From the NCBI GenBank assembly GCA_947469815.1, contig CANIRI010000136.1:1-6781 (forward strand): a stretch of DNA of 6,781 nt, given 5' to 3'. The notes beneath the pieces were generated by a model. The model had not been told where the DNA came from, ran no database searches, and saw nothing but the letters and a program-made list of their open reading frames with translations. Positions within the stretch are counted from its first letter, which is position 1. Each line of letters begins with the position of its first letter. Source of the stretch: Comamonadaceae bacterium. GTDB taxonomy: Bacteria; Pseudomonadota; Gammaproteobacteria; Burkholderiales; Burkholderiaceae_C. Positions 1-6,021 of the stretch are shown here, piece after piece. The position numbers were made by a program, and so were the translations under genes.

Positions 1-921
1 CGCCAAGCCCTGGAGGCCGGAATCGGCTGCTTCAATGTGGAAAGCGAAGCCGAACTCGCGGTCCTGAACGAGGTTGCGGTAGAACTTGGCCGTCGGGCAC
101 CGATCAGCATCCGGGTCAACCCGAACGTGGATCCGAAAACCCATCCCTATATTTCCACGGGTCTCAAAGGCAATAAATTTGGCGTGGCCCACGAACGCAC
201 ACTGGCCACCTACCAGCGCGCCGCGCAACTGCCCGGTCTTCGCATTGTCGGGATTGACTGCCACATCGGCTCCCAAATCACCGACAGTGCCCCGTATCTC
301 GATGCGATGGACCGTATGTTGGATTTGGTGACGGCTATTGAATCAACAGGGATTCAGCTGGACCACATCGATTTGGGCGGCGGGCTGGGTATCGACTACG
401 ACGGCGACACACCACCGGCGGCCGATGCCTTGTGGGCACAGTTGCTGGCCAAGCTGGACGCAAGCGGCTTCGGGCAGCGCAAGCTGATGATCGAGCCGGG
501 TCGCTCGCTGGTCGGCAATGCGGGCGTGTGTGTGACCGAGGTCCTGTACCTCAAGCCCGGCGAACAGAAAAATTTCTGCATTGTGGACGCCGCCATGAAT
601 GACCTGCCGCGCCCTGCCATGTACCAGGCCTTTCACCGCATCGTCCCGCTGGACGAACACCCGGATCGCACTGCCATGCTGTGTGACGTGGTCGGCCCGG
701 TGTGTGAAAGCGGCGACTGGATCGGACGCGACCGGCAAATCAGCGCGCAAGCCGGCGAGTACCTGGCGGTGCTATCGGCAGGCGCTTACTGCGTCAGTAT
801 GTCCAGCAACTACAACTCCCGCCCGCGCGCGGCCGAGCTGCTGGTGGACGGCACTACGGTGCACGTCCTGCGGCCGCGTGAAAGCGTGGCCTCGCTTTTC
901 GCTGGCGAACAACTGCGCTAA
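1..921 (+). CDS. lysA: Diaminopimelate decarboxylase, 5'-truncated by window edge
   Basis: LysA is a cytoplasmic PLP enzyme that decarboxylates meso-diaminopimelate to L-lysine, the last step of lysine synthesis. The frame is open from base 1 and gives 306 residues. The GTG at 37 is an internal codon, because in-frame residues before it (ALEAGIGCFNV) already match the family. Visible motifs are HIGSQ (about residues 88-92), the glycine-rich phosphate-binding loop GGGLG (126-130), EPGRS (165-169) and CDVVGPVCESGDW (228-240), which carries the active-site Cys and Glu contributed by the partner subunit. GAYCVSMSSNYNSRPRAAE near the C-terminus is also typical. Full LysA is roughly 415-420 residues, so about 110 are missing, including the region expected to hold the PLP-binding lysine. 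This is a window cut, not a pseudogene. The TAA stop overlaps the convergent msrQ stop by 4 bp. Confidence 0.96.
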   Translation, partial: RQALEAGIGCFNVESEAELAVLNEVAVELGRRAPISIRVNPNVDPKTHPYISTGLKGNKFGVAHERTLATYQRAAQLPGLRIVGIDCHIGSQITDSAPYLDAMDRMLDLVTAIESTGIQLDHIDLGGGLGIDYDGDTPPAADALWAQLLAKLDASGFGQRKLMIEPGRSLVGNAGVCVTEVLYLKPGEQKNFCIVDAAMNDLPRPAMYQAFHRIVPLDEHPDRTAMLCDVVGPVCESGDWIGRDRQISAQAGEYLAVLSAGAYCVSMSSNYNSRPRAAELLVDGTTVHVLRPRESVASLFAGEQLR

Positions 922-1547
922 AAACTCCGGCCGGGAGCCGGCTGTCGGCTGCGCCAGCGGCGCAACACGCGCCATCCCAATAAGACACCCAGGATCGCGC
1001 CATACACCGCCACTTCTGCGAAGTTGTTCTTGGCGGCGCGCATCCAAAAAAAGTGCAGTATCGCCAAGCCCGCGATGAGATACACCGCGCGGTGCAGCCG
1101 CTGCCACCGCAGCGCACCCAAGCGACGCACCGCGCCATTCCACGATGTCGCCGCCAGCAGGCTTAACAGCAGCAGCGACACGAAGCCGACCAGAATAAAC
1201 GGACGCTTGGCAATGTCCACGGCAATCTCGGGGAACTCCATGCCCTTGTCCAGCCAGCTATAGGCCAAGAAATGCAGCACAGCAGAAAAAAAGACAAACA
1301 AGCCCAGCATGCGGCGAAACCGTGCCAGTGGTGCCAGCCCGAAGCTGACCCGCAACGGCGTCACAGCCAGCACCACACACAGGAAGCGCAGGGTCCAGTC
1401 GCCGCTTGAGCGCACCAGCGCTTCGGCCGGGTTAGGACCCAGCTGCCCTGTTATCGCTCCAAACAGCAGCCAGCCCATTGGCAGCAACGCGGACACGAAA
1501 AGCAGGGGCTTTGCTGCCCGCGCGCTAAGCCAACGGTTGAGGGACAT
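918..1547 (-). CDS. msrQ: MsrQ, haem b membrane subunit of the periplasmic methionine sulfoxide reductase
   Basis: MsrQ (formerly YedZ) is an inner-membrane b-type haem protein that passes electrons from the respiratory chain or flavin reductase to MsrP. The ATG at 1547 gives 209 residues with about six hydrophobic segments, close to the usual 200-210. His92 (AVLHFLAY), His152 (QRLHRAVYL) and His165 (AILHFFWMRA) sit at the spacing of the conserved haem-ligand histidines of the E. coli protein. FRRMLGL, KRPFILVGF and NFAEVAVYG are also family-typical. An upstream in-frame TTG at 1568 would add seven residues, but MSLNRWL is the more typical N-terminus; neither start has a clear Shine-Dalgarno. 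The gene starts 36 bp after the msrP stop and is almost certainly co-transcribed with it. Its TAG stop overlaps the lysA stop. Confidence 0.93.
   Translation of the reverse strand: MSLNRWLSARAAKPLLFVSALLPMGWLLFGAITGQLGPNPAEALVRSSGDWTLRFLCVVLAVTPLRVSFGLAPLARFRRMLGLFVFFSAVLHFLAYSWLDKGMEFPEIAVDIAKRPFILVGFVSLLLLSLLAATSWNGAVRRLGALRWQRLHRAVYLIAGLAILHFFWMRAAKNNFAEVAVYGAILGVLLGWRVLRRWRSRQPAPGRSF
920..941 (-). terminator. Putative intrinsic terminator inside the 3' end of msrQ
   Basis: Reading the minus strand, CCGGC (941-937) and GCCGG (931-927) form a five-pair all-GC stem with a 5-nt loop. AG and then five T residues (924-920) follow. The T-run encodes the last residues of MsrQ (Ser-Phe) and the first base of its stop, so the terminator is built into the coding end. 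The stem is short, and an alternative CTCC/GGAG pairing competes with it. On the plus strand the hairpin is not followed by a T-run, so it would serve msrQ only and not lysA. Confidence 0.5.
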
Positions 1548-1583
1548 GCGCAGCGCAACAAGAAACAAGCTGCGGCAGCCCGA

Positions 1584-2531
1584 TCAGTAGAACTTTTGCA
1601 AGTCCATGCCCGCGTAGAGCTGCCCGACCTCAGCCTCATAGCCATTGAACATCAAGGTCTTGCGGCGTTTGTCGAACAGCCCGTCTTCGCCGATGCGCCG
1701 CTCGGTCGCCTGGCTCCAGCGCGGGTGATCGACCTTGGGGTTGACATTGGAATAGAAGCCGTATTCGTTGGCTGCCGCCTTGTTCCAGGCCGTGCCGGGT
1801 TGGTTTTCGGTGAACCGGATTTTCACAATGCTTTTGGCACTCTTGAAACCGTATTTCCAGGGCACGACCAAGCGCACCGGCGCGCCGTTCTGGTTGGGCA
1901 AGACTTCGCCGTACATGCCAAAAGCCAGCAGGGTCAATGGGTGACGGGCTTCGTCGAGCCGCAGACCTTCGGCATAGGGCCAATCCAGCGTGCGGCTTCC
2001 CACAAATGGCATGGTTTTGGGGTCGGCCAGGGTGACAAATTCGACATACTTGGCGCTGCCAAGTGGTTCCACGCGCTTGATCAGCTCTGCCAGCGAATAC
2101 CCGACCCAGGGAATCACCATGGACCAGCCCTCGACGCACCGCAGCCGGTAGATACGCTCCTCCAGCGGACTGAGTTTGAGTAAATCGTCCAGACCGAAGG
2201 TTGTTGGCTTTTTCACCAGACCGCCCACTTCCACCGACCAAGGCGTCGTTTTTAAAGTGTGTGCATTGCGCGCTGGGTCGGCCTTGTCAGTTCCGAATTC
2301 GTAAAAATTGTTATAGGACGATGCGTCCTGGTAGCGCGTCGGTTTGTCCATGGACACCGCGCCTGCCAAGGTGCTTTTGCGGGCATCCAGTGGCGCCAGA
2401 ACGCCGGGGCGGCCCGATTGGGACCACACAGAGGACGCGCCGATGCCACCGAGCGCAGCGGCACCCAATCCCTGCAACAAACGGCGCCGGTCTTCATAGA
2501 CCGAGCGCGGGGTGATCTCCGAAGCGCGCAT
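1584..2531 (-). CDS. msrP: MsrP, Tat-exported molybdopterin catalytic subunit of periplasmic methionine sulfoxide reductase
   Basis: MsrP (formerly YedY) reduces methionine sulfoxide in periplasmic proteins, protecting the envelope from oxidants such as hypochlorous acid. It belongs to the sulfite-oxidase fold family and carries a mononuclear molybdenum cofactor. The ATG at 2531 gives 315 residues; it is preferred over a TTG at 2600 because GGGAG lies 7 nt upstream and because it places the Tat signal normally. The signal has RRRLLQ at residues 15-20 and a hydrophobic stretch to about 35, as expected for export of a folded cofactor protein. Cys132 in [11 protein letters not shown] is the expected molybdenum ligand. 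[11 protein letters not shown] (73-83), [20 protein letters not shown] (216-235) and [15 protein letters not shown] (264-278) are family hallmarks. It is followed by msrQ, the standard pair. A strong terminator lies just upstream of its ribosome-binding site. Confidence 0.96.
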   Translation of the reverse strand: MRASEITPRSVYEDRRRLLQGLGAAALGGIGASSVWSQSGRPGVLAPLDARKSTLAGAVSMDKPTRYQDASSYNNFYEFGTDKADPARNAHTLKTTPWSVEVGGLVKKPTTFGLDDLLKLSPLEERIYRLRCVEGWSMVIPWVGYSLAELIKRVEPLGSAKYVEFVTLADPKTMPFVGSRTLDWPYAEGLRLDEARHPLTLLAFGMYGEVLPNQNGAPVRLVVPWKYGFKSAKSIVKIRFTENQPGTAWNKAAANEYGFYSNVNPKVDHPRWSQATERRIGEDGLFDKRRKTLMFNGYEAEVGQLYAGMDLQKFY

Positions 2532-2538
2532 AGCTGTG

Positions 2539-2543
2539 CTCCC
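2539..2543 (-). promoter_or_regulatory. Ribosome binding site of msrP
   Basis: GGGAG on the minus strand lies 7 nt before the ATG at 2531. It decides the start in favour of this ATG over the in-frame TTG at 2600. That TTG would add a 23-residue extension ahead of the Tat signal and lies upstream of the terminator hairpin. Confidence 0.75.
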
Positions 2544-2557
2544 AATGCGAACAAACC

Positions 2558-2591
2558 AAAAACAAAGCGGGCGGTCTCTCGACACGCCCGC
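2558..2591 (-). terminator. Strong intrinsic terminator after the cytochrome c gene
   Basis: On the minus strand GCGGGCG (2591-2585) pairs with CGCCCGC (2573-2567). Inside this stem, after one bulged T, GTC and GAC close a GAGA (GNRA) tetraloop. The stem is followed by TTTGTTTTT (2566-2558). This is a textbook Rho-independent terminator 23 bp after the cytochrome stop. It ends only 26 bp before the msrP start codon, leaving no room for a full promoter between the T-run and msrP. Confidence 0.85.
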
Positions 2592-2614
2592 CCGAATCAA
2601 AAGAAAGTTGCAGC

Positions 2615-3244
2615 TTATCGCAATCCGGCCACGTAGTCTGCCAAGGCCTGAATTTCCCGGTCGTTGAGCTTGGCGGCGACCTGGGTCATCTGCGCACTGT
2701 TGTTGCGCACACCTCCGCGAAACGCAGTCAATTGGGCCGCTGCGTAGTCTGCATGTTGACCCTTCAGACGCGGATACTGGGCTGGAATGCCCGCACCGCT
2801 AGGCCCATGGCAGCCCGAACATGCCGCAATTTGCCGATCGGCTATGCCACCCCGATAAATCCGTTCACCCAAGGCCACCAGGTCCTTGTTTTTCGCAAAA
2901 CCAGGTTTCGCGTCTTTGCTGCTGAGCCAGTACGCGATATTGCGCATGTCCTCTTCAGACAGGGCGGTGGCGAAGCCTTTCATGATGGCGTTATCGCGCT
3001 TACCCGACTTGAACTCCTGCAGCTGCTTGACCAGATATTCCGGGTGTTGCTGCGCAAGCTTGGGGTAGGCAGGGGTGCCGGAGTTGCCATCTGCGCCGTG
3101 ACAGGCAGCGCAAACCACGCCATAACTGGCTTCGCCTTTGGCCATATCCGGTTTTGCCACGGCCGGCTCCGGCGAATTGGCGCTGGCGGTCAGGGAAGTT
3201 ACCGAAAGGGCAAGCAAGACGAGAAGGTGGGAGATCGGCTTCAT
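2615..3244 (-). CDS. Diheme cytochrome c, c4-like, periplasmic
   Basis: This is an exported electron carrier with two class I cytochrome c domains, resembling the c4/c553 proteins that shuttle electrons to terminal oxidases. The ATG at 3244 gives 209 residues. Residues 1-22 form a Sec signal peptide ([15 protein letters not shown], then SLTASA before a likely cleavage site). Haem-binding CxxCH motifs are CAACH (45-49) and CSGCH (142-146). Candidate axial methionines are Met88 (NAIMKGFA) and Met186 (SAQMTQVA), each at the usual distance after its haem motif. The two halves are recognisably repeated: YPKL, HPEYL and QLQEF match YPRL, HADYA and QLTAF. The frame stays open upstream to 3679, but that extension runs over engB and precedes a perfect signal peptide, so it is rejected. 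The bases before the start are pyrimidine-rich with no Shine-Dalgarno. The gene diverges from engB. Confidence 0.93.
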   Translation of the reverse strand: MKPISHLLVLLALSVTSLTASANSPEPAVAKPDMAKGEASYGVVCAACHGADGNSGTPAYPKLAQQHPEYLVKQLQEFKSGKRDNAIMKGFATALSEEDMRNIAYWLSSKDAKPGFAKNKDLVALGERIYRGGIADRQIAACSGCHGPSGAGIPAQYPRLKGQHADYAAAQLTAFRGGVRNNSAQMTQVAAKLNDREIQALADYVAGLR

Positions 3245-3276
3245 AGGAAGGAATGTGGGAGGAGAAAAACCGCCGC

Positions 3277-3282
3277 ATTCTA
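3277..3282 (-). promoter_or_regulatory. Putative -10 element for the cytochrome c gene
   Basis: TAGAAT on the minus strand matches the sigma-70 -10 consensus at five of six positions. It would place transcription start near 3270, about 25 nt before the ATG. The best -35 at 16-nt spacing is only GTGAGC (3 of 6). It shares two base pairs with the -10 proposed for engB on the opposite strand. Confidence 0.4.
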
Positions 3283-3286
3283 CAAT
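3281..3286 (+). promoter_or_regulatory. Putative -10 element for engB
   Basis: TACAAT matches the sigma-70 -10 consensus at five of six positions and would give a leader of roughly 58 nt before engB. No good -35 is visible 16-18 bp upstream, where the sequence is purine-rich (GGGAGGAGAA). It overlaps the opposite-strand -10 of the cytochrome gene. Confidence 0.4.
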
Positions 3287-3350
3287 GGGGGCCACGCCGC
3301 TCACCGGACAACCCGGTCGAAGCAGGACCGACAGCCGCATAAATAGAACA

Positions 3351-4097
3351 ATGATGAAACCCCGTCCAACCCCCAGCGCGCCTGCGGAAAGCTCCGCAAC
3401 CCGGGCGCCCTTGCGCCTCGAAAAGTCCGAATCCGAGGTGGCGCTGGGTTGGCTGCACACCGCACGTTTTCTGACCACGGCGCCCCAGTTGCACTTTCTG
3501 CCGGACCTGGATATCCCCGAAATTGCTTTTGTCGGGCGCTCCAACGCCGGCAAATCCACCTGCATCAACACACTGACGCAACAAAAACAACTGGCCTTTG
3601 CATCCAAAAAGCCCGGGCGCACCCAGCACATCAACCTGTTTTCATTGGGTAAACAGGGCGTGATGGACGCCGTACTCACCGATCTGCCCGGCTACGGGTA
3701 TGCCGCAGTCCCGCGCCAGGAAAAAGTGCGCTGGCAGCAGGTGATGGCCAATTACCTGGTCACGCGCAAAAACCTGCGGGGCATCGTTTTGATGTGCGAT
3801 CCACGCCTGGGTTTGACGGAATTGGACGAAGTGCTGCTGGACCTGTTGCGACCGCGGGTGCAAGAGGGGCTGAAGTTTTTGGTGGTTCTCACCAAGGCCG
3901 ACAAACTCACGCGCAGCGAAGCGGCCAAAGCGCTGTCCATTGCCCGCCTGCAAGCCGGTGGCGGCGAGGTCCGGCTATTTTCTGCAACCAAGCGCACAGG
4001 GATAGACGAAGTGGCAGCTTTGCTCTGGGCTTGGGCCCATCCGAGCATGAACGCGACCGCGACCGCCGACGTCGAGGCCGTGCCGCCAGCGGCTTAG
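3351..4097 (+). CDS. engB: EngB/YihA/YsxC ribosome-biogenesis GTPase
   Basis: EngB is a small essential TRAFAC-class GTPase that acts in assembly of the 50S ribosomal subunit in the cytoplasm. From the ATG at 3351 it has 248 residues; a second ATG directly follows, so 247 is equally possible. All G motifs are present: G1 GRSNAGKST (62-70), G2 PGRTQ (88-92), G3 DLPGYG (111-116), G4 TKAD (181-184) and G5 FSATK (210-214). EIAFVGRSNAGKST and KPGRTQHINLFSLG are strongly diagnostic. The roughly 30-residue polar N-terminus (PRPTPSAPAESS) and the Ala/Thr/Val-rich tail after residue 232 are low-complexity additions to the core. The frame is open upstream to 3138, but that part lies antisense to the cytochrome signal peptide and is not family-like. 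No Shine-Dalgarno is visible. The TAG stop overlaps the convergent lpxL stop by 4 bp. Confidence 0.95.
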   Translation: MMKPRPTPSAPAESSATRAPLRLEKSESEVALGWLHTARFLTTAPQLHFLPDLDIPEIAFVGRSNAGKSTCINTLTQQKQLAFASKKPGRTQHINLFSLGKQGVMDAVLTDLPGYGYAAVPRQEKVRWQQVMANYLVTRKNLRGIVLMCDPRLGLTELDEVLLDLLRPRVQEGLKFLVVLTKADKLTRSEAAKALSIARLQAGGGEVRLFSATKRTGIDEVAALLWAWAHPSMNATATADVEAVPPAA

Positions 4098-4990
4098 TAC
4101 ACCGAGGGCTCGCCGGCCGGGCGGGTTTTGAAGCGCTTGTGCACCCAAAAATACTGGGCTGGCATGGTCTCTATCCAGCTTTGCAAGCGCAGGTTCATCA
4201 GTGCTGTGTCAGCGGCCACATCTTCAGTTGGGAATCCCTCCCATGCGTCCAGCATTTCCATGTCATAGCCCTGCGGGGTGAGGCGCGCCAACAGCGGAAT
4301 AACCCGGGCCCGTCCCATCCGGGCAAACCGTGACAGCGATGGAACGGTGGCGGTAGAAATACCGAAAAAGGGAACAAAAATCGACTCCTCGGGCCCGAAG
4401 TTCATATCGGGCAAAAGAAACAACAATCCATCTTTTCGCAACAGGCTGACGATGGACTTCACGCCGTCGTAGCGCGTCATCAAACGTACATCGCCAAAGC
4501 GTTGACGTCCCTGCGCGGCCCACGCGTCAACCAGCAGATTGCGCTGCGGCGTGTAAATCGTGGTGCATTGGCGTGTGGTGCGCAGGCTGACTGCCAAGGC
4601 CGCCGCGTCAAGCCCATAAAAATGGGGCGAGAAAATAATCACAGGCCCGGCCTGGTCGAGCGCGTCCCAGTTGCCGACCCGGCGAATCCGCTGCTGCAGT
4701 ACCTGGGCTGGCGCTTCCCACAGCCATCCCCGGTCGAGCCAGGACTGGGAAAAATACACAAATGTTTGTAAAGCCTGTGACCAGCGCTGCCTGCGCGTCC
4801 AATGCGGGAAACACAACGCAAGATTCACCAGCACCACCCGCAGCCGTGGTGCAGCCAGCACAAACAAGATCCACCCCATCACCAAGCCAACACCCCGGAT
4901 GACAGGCAAGGGCAAGCGCCCCAAGGCGCGCACCAACGCCAGCACCGCGCGGCTCAACCACGCAGCAATGGCTTCCTTAAGGGGCAGCAT
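4094..4990 (-). CDS. lpxL: LpxL/HtrB-family lipid A acyltransferase (HX4D)
   Basis: LpxL-family enzymes transfer a secondary acyl chain from acyl-ACP to the lipid A precursor at the cytoplasmic face of the inner membrane. The ATG at 4990 gives 298 residues. Residues about 10-48 contain hydrophobic N-terminal membrane-anchoring segments. The catalytic HX4D motif is His123 and Asp128 (FSPHFYGLDA). LLPDMNFGPEESIFVPFFG (192-210) is the conserved acceptor-site region, and QYFWVHKRFKTRP (279-291) is the classic C-terminal signature. The start overlaps the end of the upstream paralogue by 14 bp with no Shine-Dalgarno, so translational coupling is likely. The TAA stop overlaps the engB stop. Chain length and position specificity cannot be read from sequence; the symbol is a family-level assignment. 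Confidence 0.9.
   Translation of the reverse strand: MLPLKEAIAAWLSRAVLALVRALGRLPLPVIRGVGLVMGWILFVLAAPRLRVVLVNLALCFPHWTRRQRWSQALQTFVYFSQSWLDRGWLWEAPAQVLQQRIRRVGNWDALDQAGPVIIFSPHFYGLDAAALAVSLRTTRQCTTIYTPQRNLLVDAWAAQGRQRFGDVRLMTRYDGVKSIVSLLRKDGLLFLLPDMNFGPEESIFVPFFGISTATVPSLSRFARMGRARVIPLLARLTPQGYDMEMLDAWEGFPTEDVAADTALMNLRLQSWIETMPAQYFWVHKRFKTRPAGEPSVY
4109..4129 (+). terminator. Putative intrinsic terminator of engB, inside the lpxL 3' end
   Basis: CTCGCC (4109-4114) pairs with GGCGGG (4120-4125) around a GGCCG loop, with one G-U pair, and is followed by TTTT (4126-4129). It lies 11 bp after the engB stop, within the last codons of the convergent acyltransferase. The T-run is short, so efficiency is uncertain. 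Confidence 0.5.
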
Positions 4991-5843
4991 GGAGCGGATC
5001 CGCAGCCGGAGCGGCGACCTGCGGCACCGGATTTTTGTAGCGGGGATATGACCAAAGGTATTGCGCCGGACGCTGGCGTATCAAGGTCTCCATGGCGCGG
5101 TTGATCTGCGCAACAGCCTCATCCACGTTCTGGGTGGACAGCTTGTGCATCGCGCTGAAGCGCAGCACATAGCCTGCCCCCCAGGGAAGGCGCTCGCCCC
5201 AGGCCAGGATCATCGGCGCATCACTTTGCATGGCCAGCCGTGCCGCCAGCGTCATGGTGTAAGCGGGTCGCCCGAAAAAAGGGGACCACACACCCATATC
5301 GCCCGGTGGCACCTGATCGGGCAACAATCCCACGGCTTTGCCGGCGCGCAAGGCGCGCAACAACTGGCGTACACCGGCCAGGTTGGTGGGCGCGGTTTGT
5401 AGTCCCGCTCCGGCACGCGCGGATTCCAGCAAGCGATCAACCGCCGGGCGCCGCCCGGGCCGAAAAAGCACAGTCAAGTCACCGTATCGGGGACTGAAGC
5501 GGGCAGCCGTAGCACGCGCTGCGAGTTCGAAACATCCCATGTGGGGCGTCAGAAAAACAATCCCTTTGCCAGCGGCGTAGGCCGATTCCACCACCTCCAG
5601 CCCCTCCCATCGCAGAGGTGGTGTGGTGCCGAGCCAGACGCGTGGAAACTCGGCAACCATCATGCCGGACTGGGCAATCGCCCCTTTGCAAGCGTCCCAA
5701 GCCAGGCCGGACTGCGCCACATTGGCGCGAAAGTTCTCGCGGTAACCCCTGGAGCCCCAAAAATACAGCCATCCCAACAGCCAGCCGGCGGCATGCAGCA
5801 GCCACAAAGGCATACGGGAGAGCAAACGAAAAAAGAAGGGCAT
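4977..5843 (-). CDS. Second LpxL/LpxM-family lysophospholipid/lipid A acyltransferase (HX4E)
   Basis: This paralogue of the downstream gene is 288 residues from the ATG at 5843. It has a hydrophobic N-terminus (LWLLHAAGWLLGWLYFWG, 13-30) and the catalytic HX4E pair His101 and Glu106 (LTPHMGCFEL). LLPDQVPPGDMGVWSPFFG (173-191) corresponds to the conserved acceptor region, and QYLWSYPRYKNP (261-272) to the C-terminal signature. It differs from its neighbour in the catalytic acid (Glu for Asp) and in WSYPRYK replacing WVHKRFK, so the two probably add different acyl chains or use different acceptors. It is first in the two-gene operon and diverges from metK. No Shine-Dalgarno precedes the ATG. 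Which of the two acts first on lipid A is unknown. Confidence 0.88.
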   Translation of the reverse strand: MPFFFRLLSRMPLWLLHAAGWLLGWLYFWGSRGYRENFRANVAQSGLAWDACKGAIAQSGMMVAEFPRVWLGTTPPLRWEGLEVVESAYAAGKGIVFLTPHMGCFELAARATAARFSPRYGDLTVLFRPGRRPAVDRLLESARAGAGLQTAPTNLAGVRQLLRALRAGKAVGLLPDQVPPGDMGVWSPFFGRPAYTMTLAARLAMQSDAPMILAWGERLPWGAGYVLRFSAMHKLSTQNVDEAVAQINRAMETLIRQRPAQYLWSYPRYKNPVPQVAAPAADPLHAAP

Positions 5844-5853
5844 CGTGGGCTAA

Positions 5854-5863
5854 ACTTGCAGGG
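5854..5863. repeat. Direct repeat ACTTGCAGGG, copy 1
   Basis: A perfect 10-bp direct repeat, with copy 2 at 5881-5890 and a start-to-start spacing of 27 bp. This copy begins 11 bp upstream of the divergent acyltransferase start codon. Confidence 0.7.
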
Positions 5864-5895
5864 TCGCTGAGTTATGAACTACTTGCAGGGCGACC
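5862..5895. repeat. Nested inverted repeats in the metK/lpxL spacer
   Basis: GGTCGC (5862-5867) is complementary to GCGACC (5890-5895). Enclosed between them, AGTT (5870-5873) and AACT (5877-5880) form a second dyad around ATG. Together they could form an RNA stem with an inner hairpin, or a DNA operator. Function is unknown. Confidence 0.5.
5881..5890. repeat. Direct repeat ACTTGCAGGG, copy 2
   Basis: Exact second copy of the repeat at 5854-5863. It partly overlaps the right arm of the dyad spanning 5862-5895. Confidence 0.7.
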
Positions 5896-6017
5896 GGTAC
5901 AAACGCAATTCCAAAAGAGTGGCGATTGTGCATCGGGGCGGCAGCCCCTTCTGCTAAAGCGTTCGCTGAAAGCTCCAAAGCCCTAAGCAACGCAAATGTT
6001 GTAACAAGCTAAACACC

Positions 6018-6021
6018 GGAG
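6018..6021 (+). promoter_or_regulatory. Ribosome binding site of metK
   Basis: GGAG ends 9 nt before the ATG at 6031. It is one of only two clear Shine-Dalgarno sites in the window and supports this ATG as the metK start. Confidence 0.7.

Noticed and set aside
1..36. GTG at 37 as the lysA start
   Set aside because: The frame is open to base 1 and the codons before 37 encode conserved LysA sequence, so the gene is simply cut by the window edge.
1596..2183. 195-codon open frame antisense to msrP
   Set aside because: It is a shadow of the msrP frame, whose motifs are certain. No recognisable protein and no ribosome-binding site.
3138..3350. N-terminal extension of engB to 319 codons
   Set aside because: It lies opposite the cytochrome signal peptide and upstream of the proposed promoter. 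It does not resemble EngB N-termini, and the ATG pair at 3351 fits family length.
3245..3679. N-terminal extension of the cytochrome c frame to 354 codons
   Set aside because: It would run antisense through engB and bury a perfect signal peptide that begins at the ATG at 3244.
3794..4333. 179-codon open frame spanning the engB end and the lpxL end
   Set aside because: It is out of frame with engB and antisense to lpxL, Arg/Gly/Ala-rich, and crosses two well-supported gene ends.
5935..5955. GGGGC/GCCCC hairpin as a terminator before metK
   Set aside because: The stem is good but TTCTGCT follows instead of a T-run, and no gene upstream on that strand would need it.
5955..6021. Known SAM-II or SAH riboswitch upstream of metK
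   Set aside because: GCTAAA near the Shine-Dalgarno recalls the SAM-II 3' end, but the conserved first loop (UGAUUU-like) and a proper P2 pairing are missing. The SAH riboswitch core is also absent.
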